Shown here one piece after another: positions 9,218-18,812 of a stretch of DNA of 64,000 nt. The first letter of the stretch is position 1, and the number at the start of each line of letters is the position of its first letter. The DNA is from Photorhabdus caribbeanensis (GTDB lineage Bacteria; Pseudomonadota; Gammaproteobacteria; Enterobacterales; Enterobacteriaceae): positions 24,716 through 88,715 of the forward strand of contig NZ_RCWB01000023.1 of the NCBI RefSeq assembly GCF_018448885.1, written 5' to 3'. Made by a program: the position numbers and the translations under genes. The notes under the pieces are model-generated. The model worked only from the letters and a program-made list of their open reading frames with translations. It did no database searches and was not told where the DNA came from.

Positions 9218-11851
9218 TTACCGGCTTTCCGCTATTGCAACAGTTTCTCTGAACTCTCGCCCATAGTATGAATCCAACAGCAATTGTTTCAGCTCAGAAA
9301 TCAGCGGGTAGCGTGGATTAGCTCCGGTACATTGGTCGTCGAAAGCATCTTCAGATAACTTATCAATTTTTGCCAGGAAGTCAGCCTCTTGAACGCCTGC
9401 TTCGCGGATAGATGTTGGAATACCTAGCTCAGATTTGAGCTTTTCTAGCCAAGCTAACAATTTTTCGATTTTTGTAACAGTACGATCACCAGTAGCGGAT
9501 AAACCAAGATGATCGGCAATTTCAGCGTAACGGCGGCGAGCCTGTGGACGGTCATATTGGCTGAATGCAGTCTGTTTGGTTGGGTTATCGTTAGCGTTAT
9601 AGCGAATAACGTTACAAATTAGTAGTGCGTTAGCCAGGCCATGAGGGATATGGAATTCAGAACCTAGTTTATGCGCCATTGAGTGACAGACACCCAAGAA
9701 GGCGTTAGCAAATGCAATCCCTGCAATAGTGGCTGCATTATGAACCCGTTCACGGGCAACTGGATTGGTGGCCCCTTCGTGATAGCTAGCAGGTAAGAAC
9801 TCTTTTAGTAGTTTTAACGCTTGCAGTGCTTGTCCGTCAGAGTATTCGTTTGCTAAGACTGATACGTAAGCTTCCAGAGCGTGGGTGACGGCATCTAGTC
9901 CACCAAAAGCACAGAGTGATTTAGGCATATCCATTACTAGATTGGCATCAACGATGGCTATATTAGGAGTCAATTCATAATCAGCCAGTGGATATTTCTG
10001 ACCGGTTGCATCATCAGTGACAACCGCAAATGGCGTTACTTCAGAACCAGTGCCGGAAGTTGTGGTAATGGCTACCATTTTCGCTTTAACCCCCATTTTC
10101 GGGAATCTATAGATACGTTTACGGATATCCATAAATCGTAGAGCTAGCTCTTCGAAATGAGTTTCAGGATGTTCATACATCACCCACATGATTTTGGCCG
10201 CATCCATTGGGGAGCCTCCCCCCAGGGCAATAATGATGTCCGGTTTGAATGAGTGCATTTGTTCCGCACCTTTACGAACAGTGCTTAGAGTCGGATCTGC
10301 TTCAACTTCAAAGAAAACTTCTGTTTCTATCCCGTGGGATTTCAGCACATCAGTGACTTGATCAGCATAACCATGATTGAATAAGAAACGATCTGTTACG
10401 ATAAAGGCGCGTTTTGCACCGTCGGTTGCAACTTCTTCTAATGCCACAGGCAGGGAACCGCGACGGAAGTAAATGGATTTCGGAAGTTTATGCCACAGCA
10501 TATTTTCTGCTCTTTTCGCTACGGTTTTGGTATTGATGAGATGTTTAGGCCCCACATTTTCAGAGATGGAATTTCCTCCCCAAGAGCCGCAACCTAGTGT
10601 CAGAGATGGAGCAAGTTTGAAGTTGTAGAGATCACCGATCCCTCCCTGAGAAGCAGGTGTGTTCACTAGAATACGGGCGGTTTTCATTTTATCGCCGAAA
10701 TACTTGATGCGTGCCGCCTGATTGTCCTGGTCGGTATACAAGCAGGAAGTGTGACCAATTCCACCCATTTCGACTAATTTTTCTGCCTTTTCTACAGCAT
10801 CTTCAAAGCTATTACCTCGGTACATAGCGAGCAATGGGGAGAGTTTTTCGTGAGCAAAAGGTTCTGTTTCATCAATCAAACTCACTTCGCCAATCAAGAT
10901 CTTGGTCCTTTCAGGAACATTAATGCCTGCCATCTCAGCAATTTTTGTTGCAGGTTGACCAACAATCTCCGCATTTAGAGAACCGTTTTTTAGAATGATA
11001 TTTTGAACAGCTTGCAGTTCCTCGCCTTGTAACAGATAACCGCCATGTGTCAAGAATCGTTTACGAACCTGTTCATAAACAGCATCCACCACGATAACGG
11101 ATTGTTCTGAAGCGCAGATGACGCCATTGTCAAAGGTTTTAGACATCAAAATAGACGCAATAGCACGTTTAATATCAGCCGATTCATCAATGACAACTGG
11201 GGTGTTGCCTGCACCGACGCCGATTGCGGGCTTACCAGAGCTGTATGCCGCTGTTACCATACCTGGACCACCAGTCGCCAGAATTAGATTGATGTCCTGG
11301 TGATGCATCAATGCATTGGAAAGTTCAACAGAGGGTTCATCAATCCAGCCAATAATATCTTTCGGCGCACCCGCCGCAACCGCAGCGGACAGAACCAATT
11401 CTGCTGCTTTGGTTGTTGCTTTTTTAGCGCGAGGGTGGGGGGAGAAAATAATACCGTTACGGGTTTTTAGGCAGATAAGGGCCTTAAAAATAGCGGTAGA
11501 TGTTGGGTTGGTGGTTGGCACAATACCACAGATTAAGCCAATAGGTTCAGCGATAGTGATGGTGCCGAATGTTTTGTCTTCAGACAAAATGCCGCAGGTT
11601 TTATCATCTTTATAAGCATTATAGATATATTCGGAGGCAAAGTGGTTTTTGATTACTTTGTCTTCGACAATGCCCATGCCGGATTCTGCTACGGCTAATT
11701 TTGCTAAAGGAATACGTGCATCTGCTGCTGCAAGGGCCGCAGCGCGGAAGATTTTGTCAACTTGCTCCTGAGAAAAATTAGCAAATTCACGTTGTGCTTT
11801 TTTTACCCTGGAAACCAGTTCATCCAGTTCAGTAACATGAGTTACAGCCAT
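9218..11851 (-). CDS. adhE: Bifunctional aldehyde-alcohol dehydrogenase AdhE
   Basis: Converts acetyl-CoA to acetaldehyde and then ethanol during fermentation, using two NADH. Residues 1-440 are the CoA-acylating aldehyde dehydrogenase, with the catalytic cysteine in FDNGVICASEQS. Residues about 450-877 are the iron-dependent alcohol dehydrogenase, with GGGSPMDAAK, GGLDAVTHALEAYVS and the metal-binding histidines in LGVCHSMAHKLGSEFHIPHG. AdhE assembles into helical spirosomes in E. coli. At 877 residues it is slightly shorter than the E. coli protein (891), the difference being at the C-terminus. A 408-base upstream region carries an FNR-like site, fitting anaerobic induction. Confidence 0.97.
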   Translation of the reverse strand: MAVTHVTELDELVSRVKKAQREFANFSQEQVDKIFRAAALAAADARIPLAKLAVAESGMGIVEDKVIKNHFASEYIYNAYKDDKTCGILSEDKTFGTITIAEPIGLICGIVPTTNPTSTAIFKALICLKTRNGIIFSPHPRAKKATTKAAELVLSAAVAAGAPKDIIGWIDEPSVELSNALMHHQDINLILATGGPGMVTAAYSSGKPAIGVGAGNTPVVIDESADIKRAIASILMSKTFDNGVICASEQSVIVVDAVYEQVRKRFLTHGGYLLQGEELQAVQNIILKNGSLNAEIVGQPATKIAEMAGINVPERTKILIGEVSLIDETEPFAHEKLSPLLAMYRGNSFEDAVEKAEKLVEMGGIGHTSCLYTDQDNQAARIKYFGDKMKTARILVNTPASQGGIGDLYNFKLAPSLTLGCGSWGGNSISENVGPKHLINTKTVAKRAENMLWHKLPKSIYFRRGSLPVALEEVATDGAKRAFIVTDRFLFNHGYADQVTDVLKSHGIETEVFFEVEADPTLSTVRKGAEQMHSFKPDIIIALGGGSPMDAAKIMWVMYEHPETHFEELALRFMDIRKRIYRFPKMGVKAKMVAITTTSGTGSEVTPFAVVTDDATGQKYPLADYELTPNIAIVDANLVMDMPKSLCAFGGLDAVTHALEAYVSVLANEYSDGQALQALKLLKEFLPASYHEGATNPVARERVHNAATIAGIAFANAFLGVCHSMAHKLGSEFHIPHGLANALLICNVIRYNANDNPTKQTAFSQYDRPQARRRYAEIADHLGLSATGDRTVTKIEKLLAWLEKLKSELGIPTSIREAGVQEADFLAKIDKLSEDAFDDQCTGANPRYPLISELKQLLLDSYYGREFRETVAIAESR

Positions 11852-11970
11852 AAAGAAGTACTCCTGAAAATATTAAAAATCTTTTAATATCAATGAATAA
11901 GTATTTTTTAGACTATTTAGTTTGGTGATTTTTTGGTAGCTAAAGATTACCATTTGGTATTAAAGATATA

Positions 11971-11984
11971 TTGATCTAAATCAC
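11971..11984. promoter_or_regulatory. FNR-like box upstream of adhE
   Basis: The sequence TTGAT-CTAA-ATCAC matches the FNR consensus (TTGAT, 4 bases, ATCAA) at 9 of 10 positions. It lies 120 bases upstream of the adhE start, in the 408-base gap to ychE. I see no gene in the rest of that gap. Activity as an FNR site is inferred from the match and from adhE being a fermentation gene. Confidence 0.55.
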
Positions 11985-12259
11985 ATAAATTCCAAGCTGA
12001 CTCCTTTCAGCTAAGTCAGTGATAATTATTATTGGGTGGGGTGTAAATAGAGTTAAGAGATTGAATTTTTAATCTAATGAAAATATTGGGTTAACAGATT
12101 GTTATATAAGGTATTTTAAATTGGAAAATGCGTTACGATCGATGGAAAATGGAGCTTTACCAGTATAAAGTGAAGAAAAAATTAAGTTTTCTATGATTCT
12201 TAGGTAAGCGATCATGAGAGTGTTTTTAATAACACGACGTAACTCTGTAGAGGTTATTT

Positions 12260-12904
12260 GTGGATGACTTACTGCTAGATTTTTCTGGTTACATTAAGTT
12301 TTTTGTTGGGCTGTTTGCGCTGGTCAATCCTGTTGGTATTTTGCCGGTTTTTATCAGTATGACGCATTATCAAGCGCAGTCGGCTCGCAATAGAACCAAC
12401 TTTATTGCCAATATTTCTGTTGCCATCATTTTATGGACGGCTTTGTTGTTGGGTGATTCGATACTGCGTATGTTTGGCATTTCCATTGACTCTTTTCGTA
12501 TTGCTGGTGGGATTTTGGTTGTTACCATCGCGATGTCGATGATTAACGGTAAGCTCGGAGAAGACAAACAGAATAAGCAGGAAAAATCAGAAACCGCCAT
12601 TAGGGAGAGTGTTGGTGTTGTGCCGCTGGCATTGCCGTTAATGGCAGGTCCCGGCGCAATCAGTTCTTGTATTGTTTGGAGTTCTCGTTATCAGGGATGG
12701 CAGAATTTTATTGGGTTGGCGCTTACTAGTGCATTGTTTGCTTTTTGCTGCTGGTTATTGTTTCGATCTGCACCTTTAGTCGTCAAATACCTTGGGCAAA
12801 CGGGCATTAACGTTATCACTCGAATTATGGGGCTACTGTTGATGTCTTTGGGGATTGAACTGATTGTGACAGGGGTCAAAGCACTATTCCCAGGATTGCT
12901 TTGA
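12260..12904 (+). CDS. ychE: MarC-family inner-membrane protein YchE
   Basis: A 214-residue polytopic membrane protein of the MarC/UPF0056 family, with about six hydrophobic segments. It closely matches remembered E. coli YchE, including FFVGLFALVNPVGILPVFIS near the start, the GGILVVTIAMSM helix, the charged loop KLGEDKQNKQEKSE and the GINVITRIMGLLLM helix. No transport substrate is established for the family. The start is GTG, with AGAGG a few bases upstream. It sits between adhE and oppA as in E. coli. Confidence 0.93.
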   Translation: MDDLLLDFSGYIKFFVGLFALVNPVGILPVFISMTHYQAQSARNRTNFIANISVAIILWTALLLGDSILRMFGISIDSFRIAGGILVVTIAMSMINGKLGEDKQNKQEKSETAIRESVGVVPLALPLMAGPGAISSCIVWSSRYQGWQNFIGLALTSALFAFCCWLLFRSAPLVVKYLGQTGINVITRIMGLLLMSLGIELIVTGVKALFPGLL

Positions 12905-13458
12905 TACGATTTACAATAAAAGGTGTTAGTTTTCTTTCTGGTGAAATTACAAATTATAATATCCTTATCATTTTTATTATAAAGCTTATATCATAGGTTT
13001 TCCCCACTTTTTTTGCCGGTACTCCCTGAATTTTATACAAATAACCTAATATTTTTCTAAATTATTCTTCCCTATTAGCTCTATGTGTAACTGGTTGCTT
13101 CCACCATTGTTTTGTGATGAATGTAGGTTTTTAATTTGCATTGATTGCAATTTGTTAAAATTATGTTTATTTTCATCTTTGGTCTAGCTTTGTTTACTAT
13201 TTTAGTTAAGTTTAAAATTGGTAATTTCATACATATCAATTAGTTATAATGGTTATTGGCGTGTTTTATCAATTAATGTAATAGGTCGCACTAAGTTGTT
13301 TGTAAGGATGATTTTTGCAATATGAGAGTGATATTTTAACGACTGATATGATAAGTCCGCTTTAATATTTAATCCGTTACTTTGGGCTAAATAATGTGAA
13401 GATCCCGGCCTTGATGGGATATGTGGAATGAGCAAGCCCATCAAACTGGAGGAAAAAA
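12905..13458. other. AT-rich gap upstream of the opp operon
   Basis: About 550 bases without a credible ORF. It must contain the opp promoter, but AT-richness yields many near matches and I do not pick one. GGAGGAA directly before the oppA start is a strong ribosome site. In E. coli the small RNA GcvB represses oppA near the start codon; whether that holds here cannot be read from the sequence. Confidence 0.4.
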
Positions 13459-15102
13459 ATGAAGATCAAACAATTAAAATTATATAAGTTTATTTCCTTT
13501 ATATTTTTATTATCAGCATTTCCTGTTACAGCCGTGTCTGCCGCTGAACTTCCACAGGGTGTGAAACTTGCGGATAAACAGCAGATTATTATTAATAATG
13601 GCACAGAGGTTGCCTCGCTTGATCCACATAAAGTTGAAGGTGTACCAGAAACCAACATTATCCTTAATCTCCTGGAAGGGTTAGTGAGTACCGGCCCTGA
13701 GGGAGAAGTTGTGCCAGGCGTTGCCACCCATTGGGAAAATCAGGGTTACAAGGTATGGACTTTTTATCTGCGTGATAATGCTAAATGGAGTGATGGAACG
13801 CCTATCACTGCCCACGATTTTGTCTATAGCTGGCAACGATTAGCTGATCCCAAAGTGGGTTCACCTTATGCCAGCTATCTTCAATATGCTTACGTTGAAA
13901 ATGTTGGTGATGTTTTGAGGGGTAAAAAATCGCTTGATCAGTTGGGCGTAAAAGCGCTGGATGATCATCGTTTACAAGTTACTTTAACGCATCCCGTGCC
14001 TTATTTCGTCAGTATGCTCGGTCATACGGCAATGAAACCCGTGAAAAAGGATGTGGTTGAAAAATTAGGCAATAAATGGACGCTGCCAGAAAACTATGTC
14101 GGTAATGGGGCGTATCTGTTGAAAGAATGGGTGGTCAATGAGCGGATAGTGATCGAACGCAACCCGCGATATTGGAACAATGCAAAAACAGTTATTGATC
14201 AAGCAACTCTTTTACCCCTTCAATCTGAAACCAGTGATATTAACCGCTATCGTAGTGGAGAGATAAATATCACCCACAGCGTCATTCCGCCGACTCTGTA
14301 TCAGAAAATGAAAAAAGATATCCCCGATCAGGTCCGCGTTAGCCCTTACCTTTGTACGTTTTATTACGAAATTAACAATAAAAAACCGCCGTTTACTGAT
14401 GTCAGAGTCCGTGAAGCCGTCAAGTTAAGTCTCGACAGGGATATTATTGCGGGGAAAATTATGGGGCAGGGGCAAATACCGGCTTATGGTTTTACACCAA
14501 CGTTTATCGGTGGCGGCGATTTTGTTAAGCCAGAATGGGCTAATTGGACACAGGAGCAGCGTAATAAACGAGCGAGAGAATTGTTAGCTCAGGCCGGTTT
14601 CAATCAGGCGAATCCATTGAAGTTCACATTGTTATACAACACATCTGAGCAAAATAAACAGCAAGCTATTGCCGCCGCTTCCATGTGGAAAAAGAATCTG
14701 GGAGCGGATGTGATTTTGCAGAATCAGGAATGGAAAACTTCTCTTGAAAGCCGCCATCAGGGGAATTATGAGGTGACTAGAGCAACCTGGTGCGCGGATT
14801 ACAATGAACCTACGGCGTTTTTAAACATGTTGCAGTCAGATAGCAGTAATAACACGGCTTTCTACCAGAATAAGAGTTTTGATAGTTATCTGGAGCAAGC
14901 GTTAATTGCTAAAGACGCTATTGAGCGTAAGAAATTATACCAACAAGCTGAGTTTCAACTGGATAAAGACTCGGCGCTGATTCCCGTTTATTACCGGGTG
15001 AGTGTACGGCTTGTTAGCCCATCAGTGGGAGGGTTTTCAGGGAAAGACCCATTAGATTATATGGATATTAAGCGACTGTATATGAAAAAAACTAAACAGT
15101 AG
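13459..15102 (+). CDS. oppA: Oligopeptide-binding protein OppA, divergent copy
   Basis: Periplasmic peptide-binding component (SBP family 5) of the Opp ABC importer. Residues 1 to about 29 form a signal peptide (basic start, hydrophobic core, cleavage near VSAAE). The mature protein has the family blocks LDPHKVEGVPE, KWSDGTPITAHDFVYSWQRLADP and RATWCADYNEPTAFLN. At 547 residues it is clearly paralogous to the next gene but the more diverged of the two from E. coli OppA; for example TFYLRDNAKWSD replaces TFHMRKDSKWSN. A strong GGAGGA ribosome site is present. The separation of the two copies suggests different peptide preferences. Confidence 0.93.
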   Translation: MKIKQLKLYKFISFIFLLSAFPVTAVSAAELPQGVKLADKQQIIINNGTEVASLDPHKVEGVPETNIILNLLEGLVSTGPEGEVVPGVATHWENQGYKVWTFYLRDNAKWSDGTPITAHDFVYSWQRLADPKVGSPYASYLQYAYVENVGDVLRGKKSLDQLGVKALDDHRLQVTLTHPVPYFVSMLGHTAMKPVKKDVVEKLGNKWTLPENYVGNGAYLLKEWVVNERIVIERNPRYWNNAKTVIDQATLLPLQSETSDINRYRSGEINITHSVIPPTLYQKMKKDIPDQVRVSPYLCTFYYEINNKKPPFTDVRVREAVKLSLDRDIIAGKIMGQGQIPAYGFTPTFIGGGDFVKPEWANWTQEQRNKRARELLAQAGFNQANPLKFTLLYNTSEQNKQQAIAAASMWKKNLGADVILQNQEWKTSLESRHQGNYEVTRATWCADYNEPTAFLNMLQSDSSNNTAFYQNKSFDSYLEQALIAKDAIERKKLYQQAEFQLDKDSALIPVYYRVSVRLVSPSVGGFSGKDPLDYMDIKRLYMKKTKQ

Positions 15103-15233
15103 CTTTATTCAAAAGAGTTACTGAGATCCTGCAAACGAAATCGTTCCTTTTGTATGCGGGTAGTAATCCACCCCTTATTTCTGGGCCGTCGGCTGATAAC
15201 AAATCTGACGGTATAAAATTGGAGTAGAAAAAG

Positions 15234-16874
15234 ATGATAAACACAACGAAAAAGAGACTACTTACTGTCAGCATCAGCGCTGCACTGAGTATGGTAATGG
15301 TAAGTCAGGTCTTTGCTGCAAAAGTGCCTGATGGCGTTCAATTAGCTGATAAACAGGTTTTAGTCCGTAATAACGGTTCTGAACCGCAATCGTTAGATCC
15401 ACATAAGATTGAAGGAGTACCAGAAGCACATTTGGCTCGTGATCTGTTTGAAGGTGTTGTCATCGTTGGTCCGAATGGTGAAATTTTGCCAGGTTCTGCG
15501 ACCAGTTGGGAAAATAAAGACTTTACCGTCTGGACATTCCATATGCGTAAAGATTCTAAGTGGTCTAATGGCGATCCTGTCACGGCGCACGATTTTGTTT
15601 ACAGTTGGCAACGTCTGGCCGATCCTAATACTGCTTCTCCCTATGAAAGTTACCTCCAGTATGCCCATATCACCAATATTGATGACATCATCAGTGGTAA
15701 AAAGAAACCAGATGCTCTGGGAGTAAAGGCGTTGGATGACTATACATTGCAGCTTACATTGAGCGAAGCGGTTCCCTATCTGCCAAGGCTTTTGGCTCAC
15801 TCTTCAATGTCGCCGGTACATAAAGCTACGGTGGAAAAATATGGCGAAAAATGGACTCAGCCGCAGAATTTTGTCGGTAATGGGGCTTATAAACTGAAAA
15901 ATTGGATAGTCAACGAGCGTATTGTGATGGAACGCAGCCCGACATACTGGGATAACAAAAATACCGTTATTGATCAGGTTACTTTCCTGCCAATTTCGTC
16001 AGAGGTCACGGATGTAAACCGCTACCGCAGTGGCGAAATTGATATGACTTATACCAATTTGCCGATTGAATTGTTCCAGAAACTGAAAAAGGAGATCCCG
16101 AACGAGCTGCATATTAACCCACATTTATGTACTTACTACTATGAAATTAATAATGAAAAACCCCCATTTAATGATCCCCGCGTCCGTACTGCACTGAAAT
16201 TAGCTATGGACCGAGACATTGTGACCAATAAAGTAAAAGCACAGGGTGATATCCCTGCTTCCGGTTATACACCGCCGGTTACTGATGGTATGAAAGAGAT
16301 GAAACCGGTGTGGTTTACTGATTGGAGTCAAGAACAGCGCAACCAAGAAGCTAAAAAATTACTGGCTGAAGCAGGTTATAATAAAGATAATCCATTGAAA
16401 TTTAACCTGCTTTATAACACCTCTGATCTACATAAAAAAATTGCCATCGCGGTAGCTTCTGTTTGGAAGAAAAATTTAGGTGCTGATGTTCGTTTAGAAA
16501 ACCAAGAGTGGAAAACTTTCCTTGATACTCGACATCAAGGGAATTATGACGTGGCCCGTGCTGCTTGGTGTGCGGATTACAACGAACCTTCTTCATTCCT
16601 GAATTCAATGCTTTCTTATAGTAGTAATAACACGGCTCATTATAAGAGTGATGAGTTTGATAAACTGATGAAAGAATCTCTGAAAGTAGCAACAGATGAT
16701 GAACGTGCTGCTGTTTACCAGCAAGCAGAAGCGCAGTTAGATAAAGATTCTGCTATTGTCCCCCTTTATTACTTTGTGAATACCCGGTTAGTGAAGCCCT
16801 ATGTTGGTGGCTATACAGGGAAAGATCCTTTGGATAATTTACACACCAAAGATTTTTATATTATCAAACACTAA
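15234..16874 (+). CDS. oppA: Oligopeptide-binding protein OppA, canonical copy
   Basis: The second periplasmic oligopeptide-binding protein, 546 residues, with a signal peptide cleaved near VFAAK. It is much closer to E. coli OppA than the first copy, including LVRNNGSEPQSLDPHKIEGVPE, the block NRYRSGEIDMT, the Cys-containing LCTYYYEINNEKPPFND and the ending KDFYIIKH. It lies 131 bases after the first oppA and 85 bases before oppB, with a strong hairpin in that second gap. It probably serves as the main binding protein for OppBCDF. Confidence 0.95.
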   Translation: MINTTKKRLLTVSISAALSMVMVSQVFAAKVPDGVQLADKQVLVRNNGSEPQSLDPHKIEGVPEAHLARDLFEGVVIVGPNGEILPGSATSWENKDFTVWTFHMRKDSKWSNGDPVTAHDFVYSWQRLADPNTASPYESYLQYAHITNIDDIISGKKKPDALGVKALDDYTLQLTLSEAVPYLPRLLAHSSMSPVHKATVEKYGEKWTQPQNFVGNGAYKLKNWIVNERIVMERSPTYWDNKNTVIDQVTFLPISSEVTDVNRYRSGEIDMTYTNLPIELFQKLKKEIPNELHINPHLCTYYYEINNEKPPFNDPRVRTALKLAMDRDIVTNKVKAQGDIPASGYTPPVTDGMKEMKPVWFTDWSQEQRNQEAKKLLAEAGYNKDNPLKFNLLYNTSDLHKKIAIAVASVWKKNLGADVRLENQEWKTFLDTRHQGNYDVARAAWCADYNEPSSFLNSMLSYSSNNTAHYKSDEFDKLMKESLKVATDDERAAVYQQAEAQLDKDSAIVPLYYFVNTRLVKPYVGGYTGKDPLDNLHTKDFYIIKH

Positions 16875-16881
16875 TCGTTGT

Positions 16882-16906
16882 AAAGCAGCCCGGAAAGGGC
16901 TGCTTT
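16882..16906 (+). terminator. Intercistronic hairpin between oppA and oppB
   Basis: A perfect 10-base stem AAAGCAGCCC / GGGCTGCTTT encloses a GGAAA loop, directly after the second oppA stop. There is no T-run. Such a hairpin would partly terminate or protect the upstream mRNA, so binding protein is made in excess over the membrane components, as known for other binding-protein operons. Confidence 0.7.
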
Positions 16907-16959
16907 AGTGTCAAATTATTTTAAGGCCAGGGTTAAGGGCCAACACATAGGAACGGGCG

Positions 16960-17880
16960 ATGCTTAAGTTTATTTTACGCCGTTGTTTAGAGGCGATCCC
17001 GACACTTTTTATTCTTATCACTATTTCGTTTTTCATGATGCGGTTGGCACCAGGCAGCCCATTTACCGGTGAGCGGAAATTGCCGCCAGAAGTGATGGCA
17101 AACATTGAAGCGAAATATCATTTGAATGACCCAATTTATAAACAATATTTTGATTACTTAATTCAACTCACTAAAGGAGATTTTGGGCCTTCTTTCAAAT
17201 ATAAGGACTACTCAGTTAACGATCTCGTAGCAACGGCATTTCCAGTATCGGCTAAATTAGGGGCTGCGGCATTTATCATGGCGGTTGTCTTGGGGATTAG
17301 CGCTGGGGTTATTGCTGCACTTAACCAAAATACAAAATGGGATTATACGGTGATGGGGTTCGCCATGACGGGGGTTGTTATCCCAGGTTTTGTCGTGGCA
17401 CCGTTACTGGTGCTGGGGTTCGCTATTCATCTTAAATGGTTGCCGGGAGGAGGTTGGAATGGCGGTGCGCCCAAATATATGATTTTGCCGATGGTAGCAC
17501 TCTCTTTGGCCTATATCGCCAGTATCTCCCGTATTACCCGTAGTTCGATGATAGAAGTGTTGCACTCTAACTTTATCCGTACTGCGCGTGCCAAGGGTTT
17601 ACCATTACGTGTCATCATTTTCCGCCATGCTTTAAAGCCCGCATTGTTACCGGTTATCTCTTATATGGGGCCTGCTTTTGTCGGCATTATTACCGGTTCG
17701 ATGGTGATTGAAACGATCTTCGGGTTGCCGGGAATAGGGCAGTTGTTTGTTAATGGCGCATTGAACCGTGATTATTCGTTAGTGTTAAGTCTGACTATTT
17801 TAGTTGGTAGTTTGACTATTTTTTTCAATGCGATTGTTGATGTGTTGTACGCTGTTATCGATCCGAAGATTCGTTATTAA
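16960..17880 (+). CDS. oppB: Oligopeptide ABC transporter permease OppB
   Basis: Inner-membrane permease of the Opp importer, 306 residues, the same length as E. coli OppB. It has an N-terminal membrane segment (IPTLFILITISFFMMRLAPGSPF), further helices, and the EAA loop that contacts the ATPases (FIRTARAKGLPLRVIIFRHALKPA). It pairs with OppC to form the channel. Confidence 0.96.
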   Translation: MLKFILRRCLEAIPTLFILITISFFMMRLAPGSPFTGERKLPPEVMANIEAKYHLNDPIYKQYFDYLIQLTKGDFGPSFKYKDYSVNDLVATAFPVSAKLGAAAFIMAVVLGISAGVIAALNQNTKWDYTVMGFAMTGVVIPGFVVAPLLVLGFAIHLKWLPGGGWNGGAPKYMILPMVALSLAYIASISRITRSSMIEVLHSNFIRTARAKGLPLRVIIFRHALKPALLPVISYMGPAFVGIITGSMVIETIFGLPGIGQLFVNGALNRDYSLVLSLTILVGSLTIFFNAIVDVLYAVIDPKIRY

Positions 17881-17894
17881 GACTGGAGCACGCA

Positions 17895-18803
17895 ATGATA
17901 GTTAATAAACAAAACAGCGAAGCTCTGGAAAATTTTTCTGAGCAATTAGAAATTGAAGGGCGCAGTTTGTGGCAGGATGCACGACGCCGTTTTATTCACA
18001 ACCGGGCAGCGATTGCCAGTTTGTGCCTGTTATCTTTGATTACCTTGTTTGTGATCCTAGCGCCGATGTTAGCTCAATTCACATATGACGATACTGATTG
18101 GGCCATGATGTCGATGCCACCTGATTCTGAGTCAGGTCACTATTTTGGTACAGATTCTTCTGGACGTGATTTGCTGGTGCGTGTTGCCATTGGAGGACGC
18201 ATTTCGTTGATGGTTGGGATTGCAGCCGCTTTGGTGGCGGTAGTCGTCGGAACCTTATATGGATCATTATCTGGTTATTTGGGTGGAAAAATAGACTCAG
18301 TAATGATGCGTCTGCTGGAAATTTTGAACTCATTTCCATTCATGTTCTTTGTGATTCTGTTGGTGACCTTCTTCGGACAGAATATTTTTTTGATATTTGT
18401 CGCTATCGGTATGGTGTCATGGCTGGATATGGCGCGTATTGTCCGTGGTCAGACATTGAGCCTAAAACGTAAGGAATTTATTGAGGCGGCGCTGGTGTGT
18501 GGTGTATCAACCCGTCAGATTGTGCTGCGTCATATTGTCCCTAATGTATTGGGAGTGGTGGTGGTTTATGCATCTTTATTAGTGCCGAGTATGATTCTGT
18601 TTGAATCGTTTCTTAGCTTTCTGGGATTGGGAACTCAAGAACCGTTAAGTAGTTGGGGTGCATTATTAAGCGATGGTGCGAATTCGATGGAGGTTTCCCC
18701 GTGGTTGCTGTTGTTTCCTGCCGGTTTTCTGGTGGTGACACTGTTTTGTTTTAACTTTATCGGCGATGGCTTGCGTGATGCCCTCGATCCGAAAGATCGT
18801 TAA
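17895..18803 (+). CDS. oppC: Oligopeptide ABC transporter permease OppC
   Basis: The second Opp permease, 302 residues, with a cytoplasmic N-terminus, six predicted membrane helices and the EAA motif EFIEAALVCGVSTRQIVLRHIVPN. It begins 14 bases after oppB and ends 9 bases before oppD, so it is translated from the same transcript. Confidence 0.96.
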   Translation: MIVNKQNSEALENFSEQLEIEGRSLWQDARRRFIHNRAAIASLCLLSLITLFVILAPMLAQFTYDDTDWAMMSMPPDSESGHYFGTDSSGRDLLVRVAIGGRISLMVGIAAALVAVVVGTLYGSLSGYLGGKIDSVMMRLLEILNSFPFMFFVILLVTFFGQNIFLIFVAIGMVSWLDMARIVRGQTLSLKRKEFIEAALVCGVSTRQIVLRHIVPNVLGVVVVYASLLVPSMILFESFLSFLGLGTQEPLSSWGALLSDGANSMEVSPWLLLFPAGFLVVTLFCFNFIGDGLRDALDPKDR

Positions 18804-18812
18804 GGAGGTAAC

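Noticed and set aside
15393..15800. 135-residue minus-strand ORF inside the second oppA
   Set aside because: It mirrors the coding strand of a conserved gene, has no ribosome site and no recognisable family.
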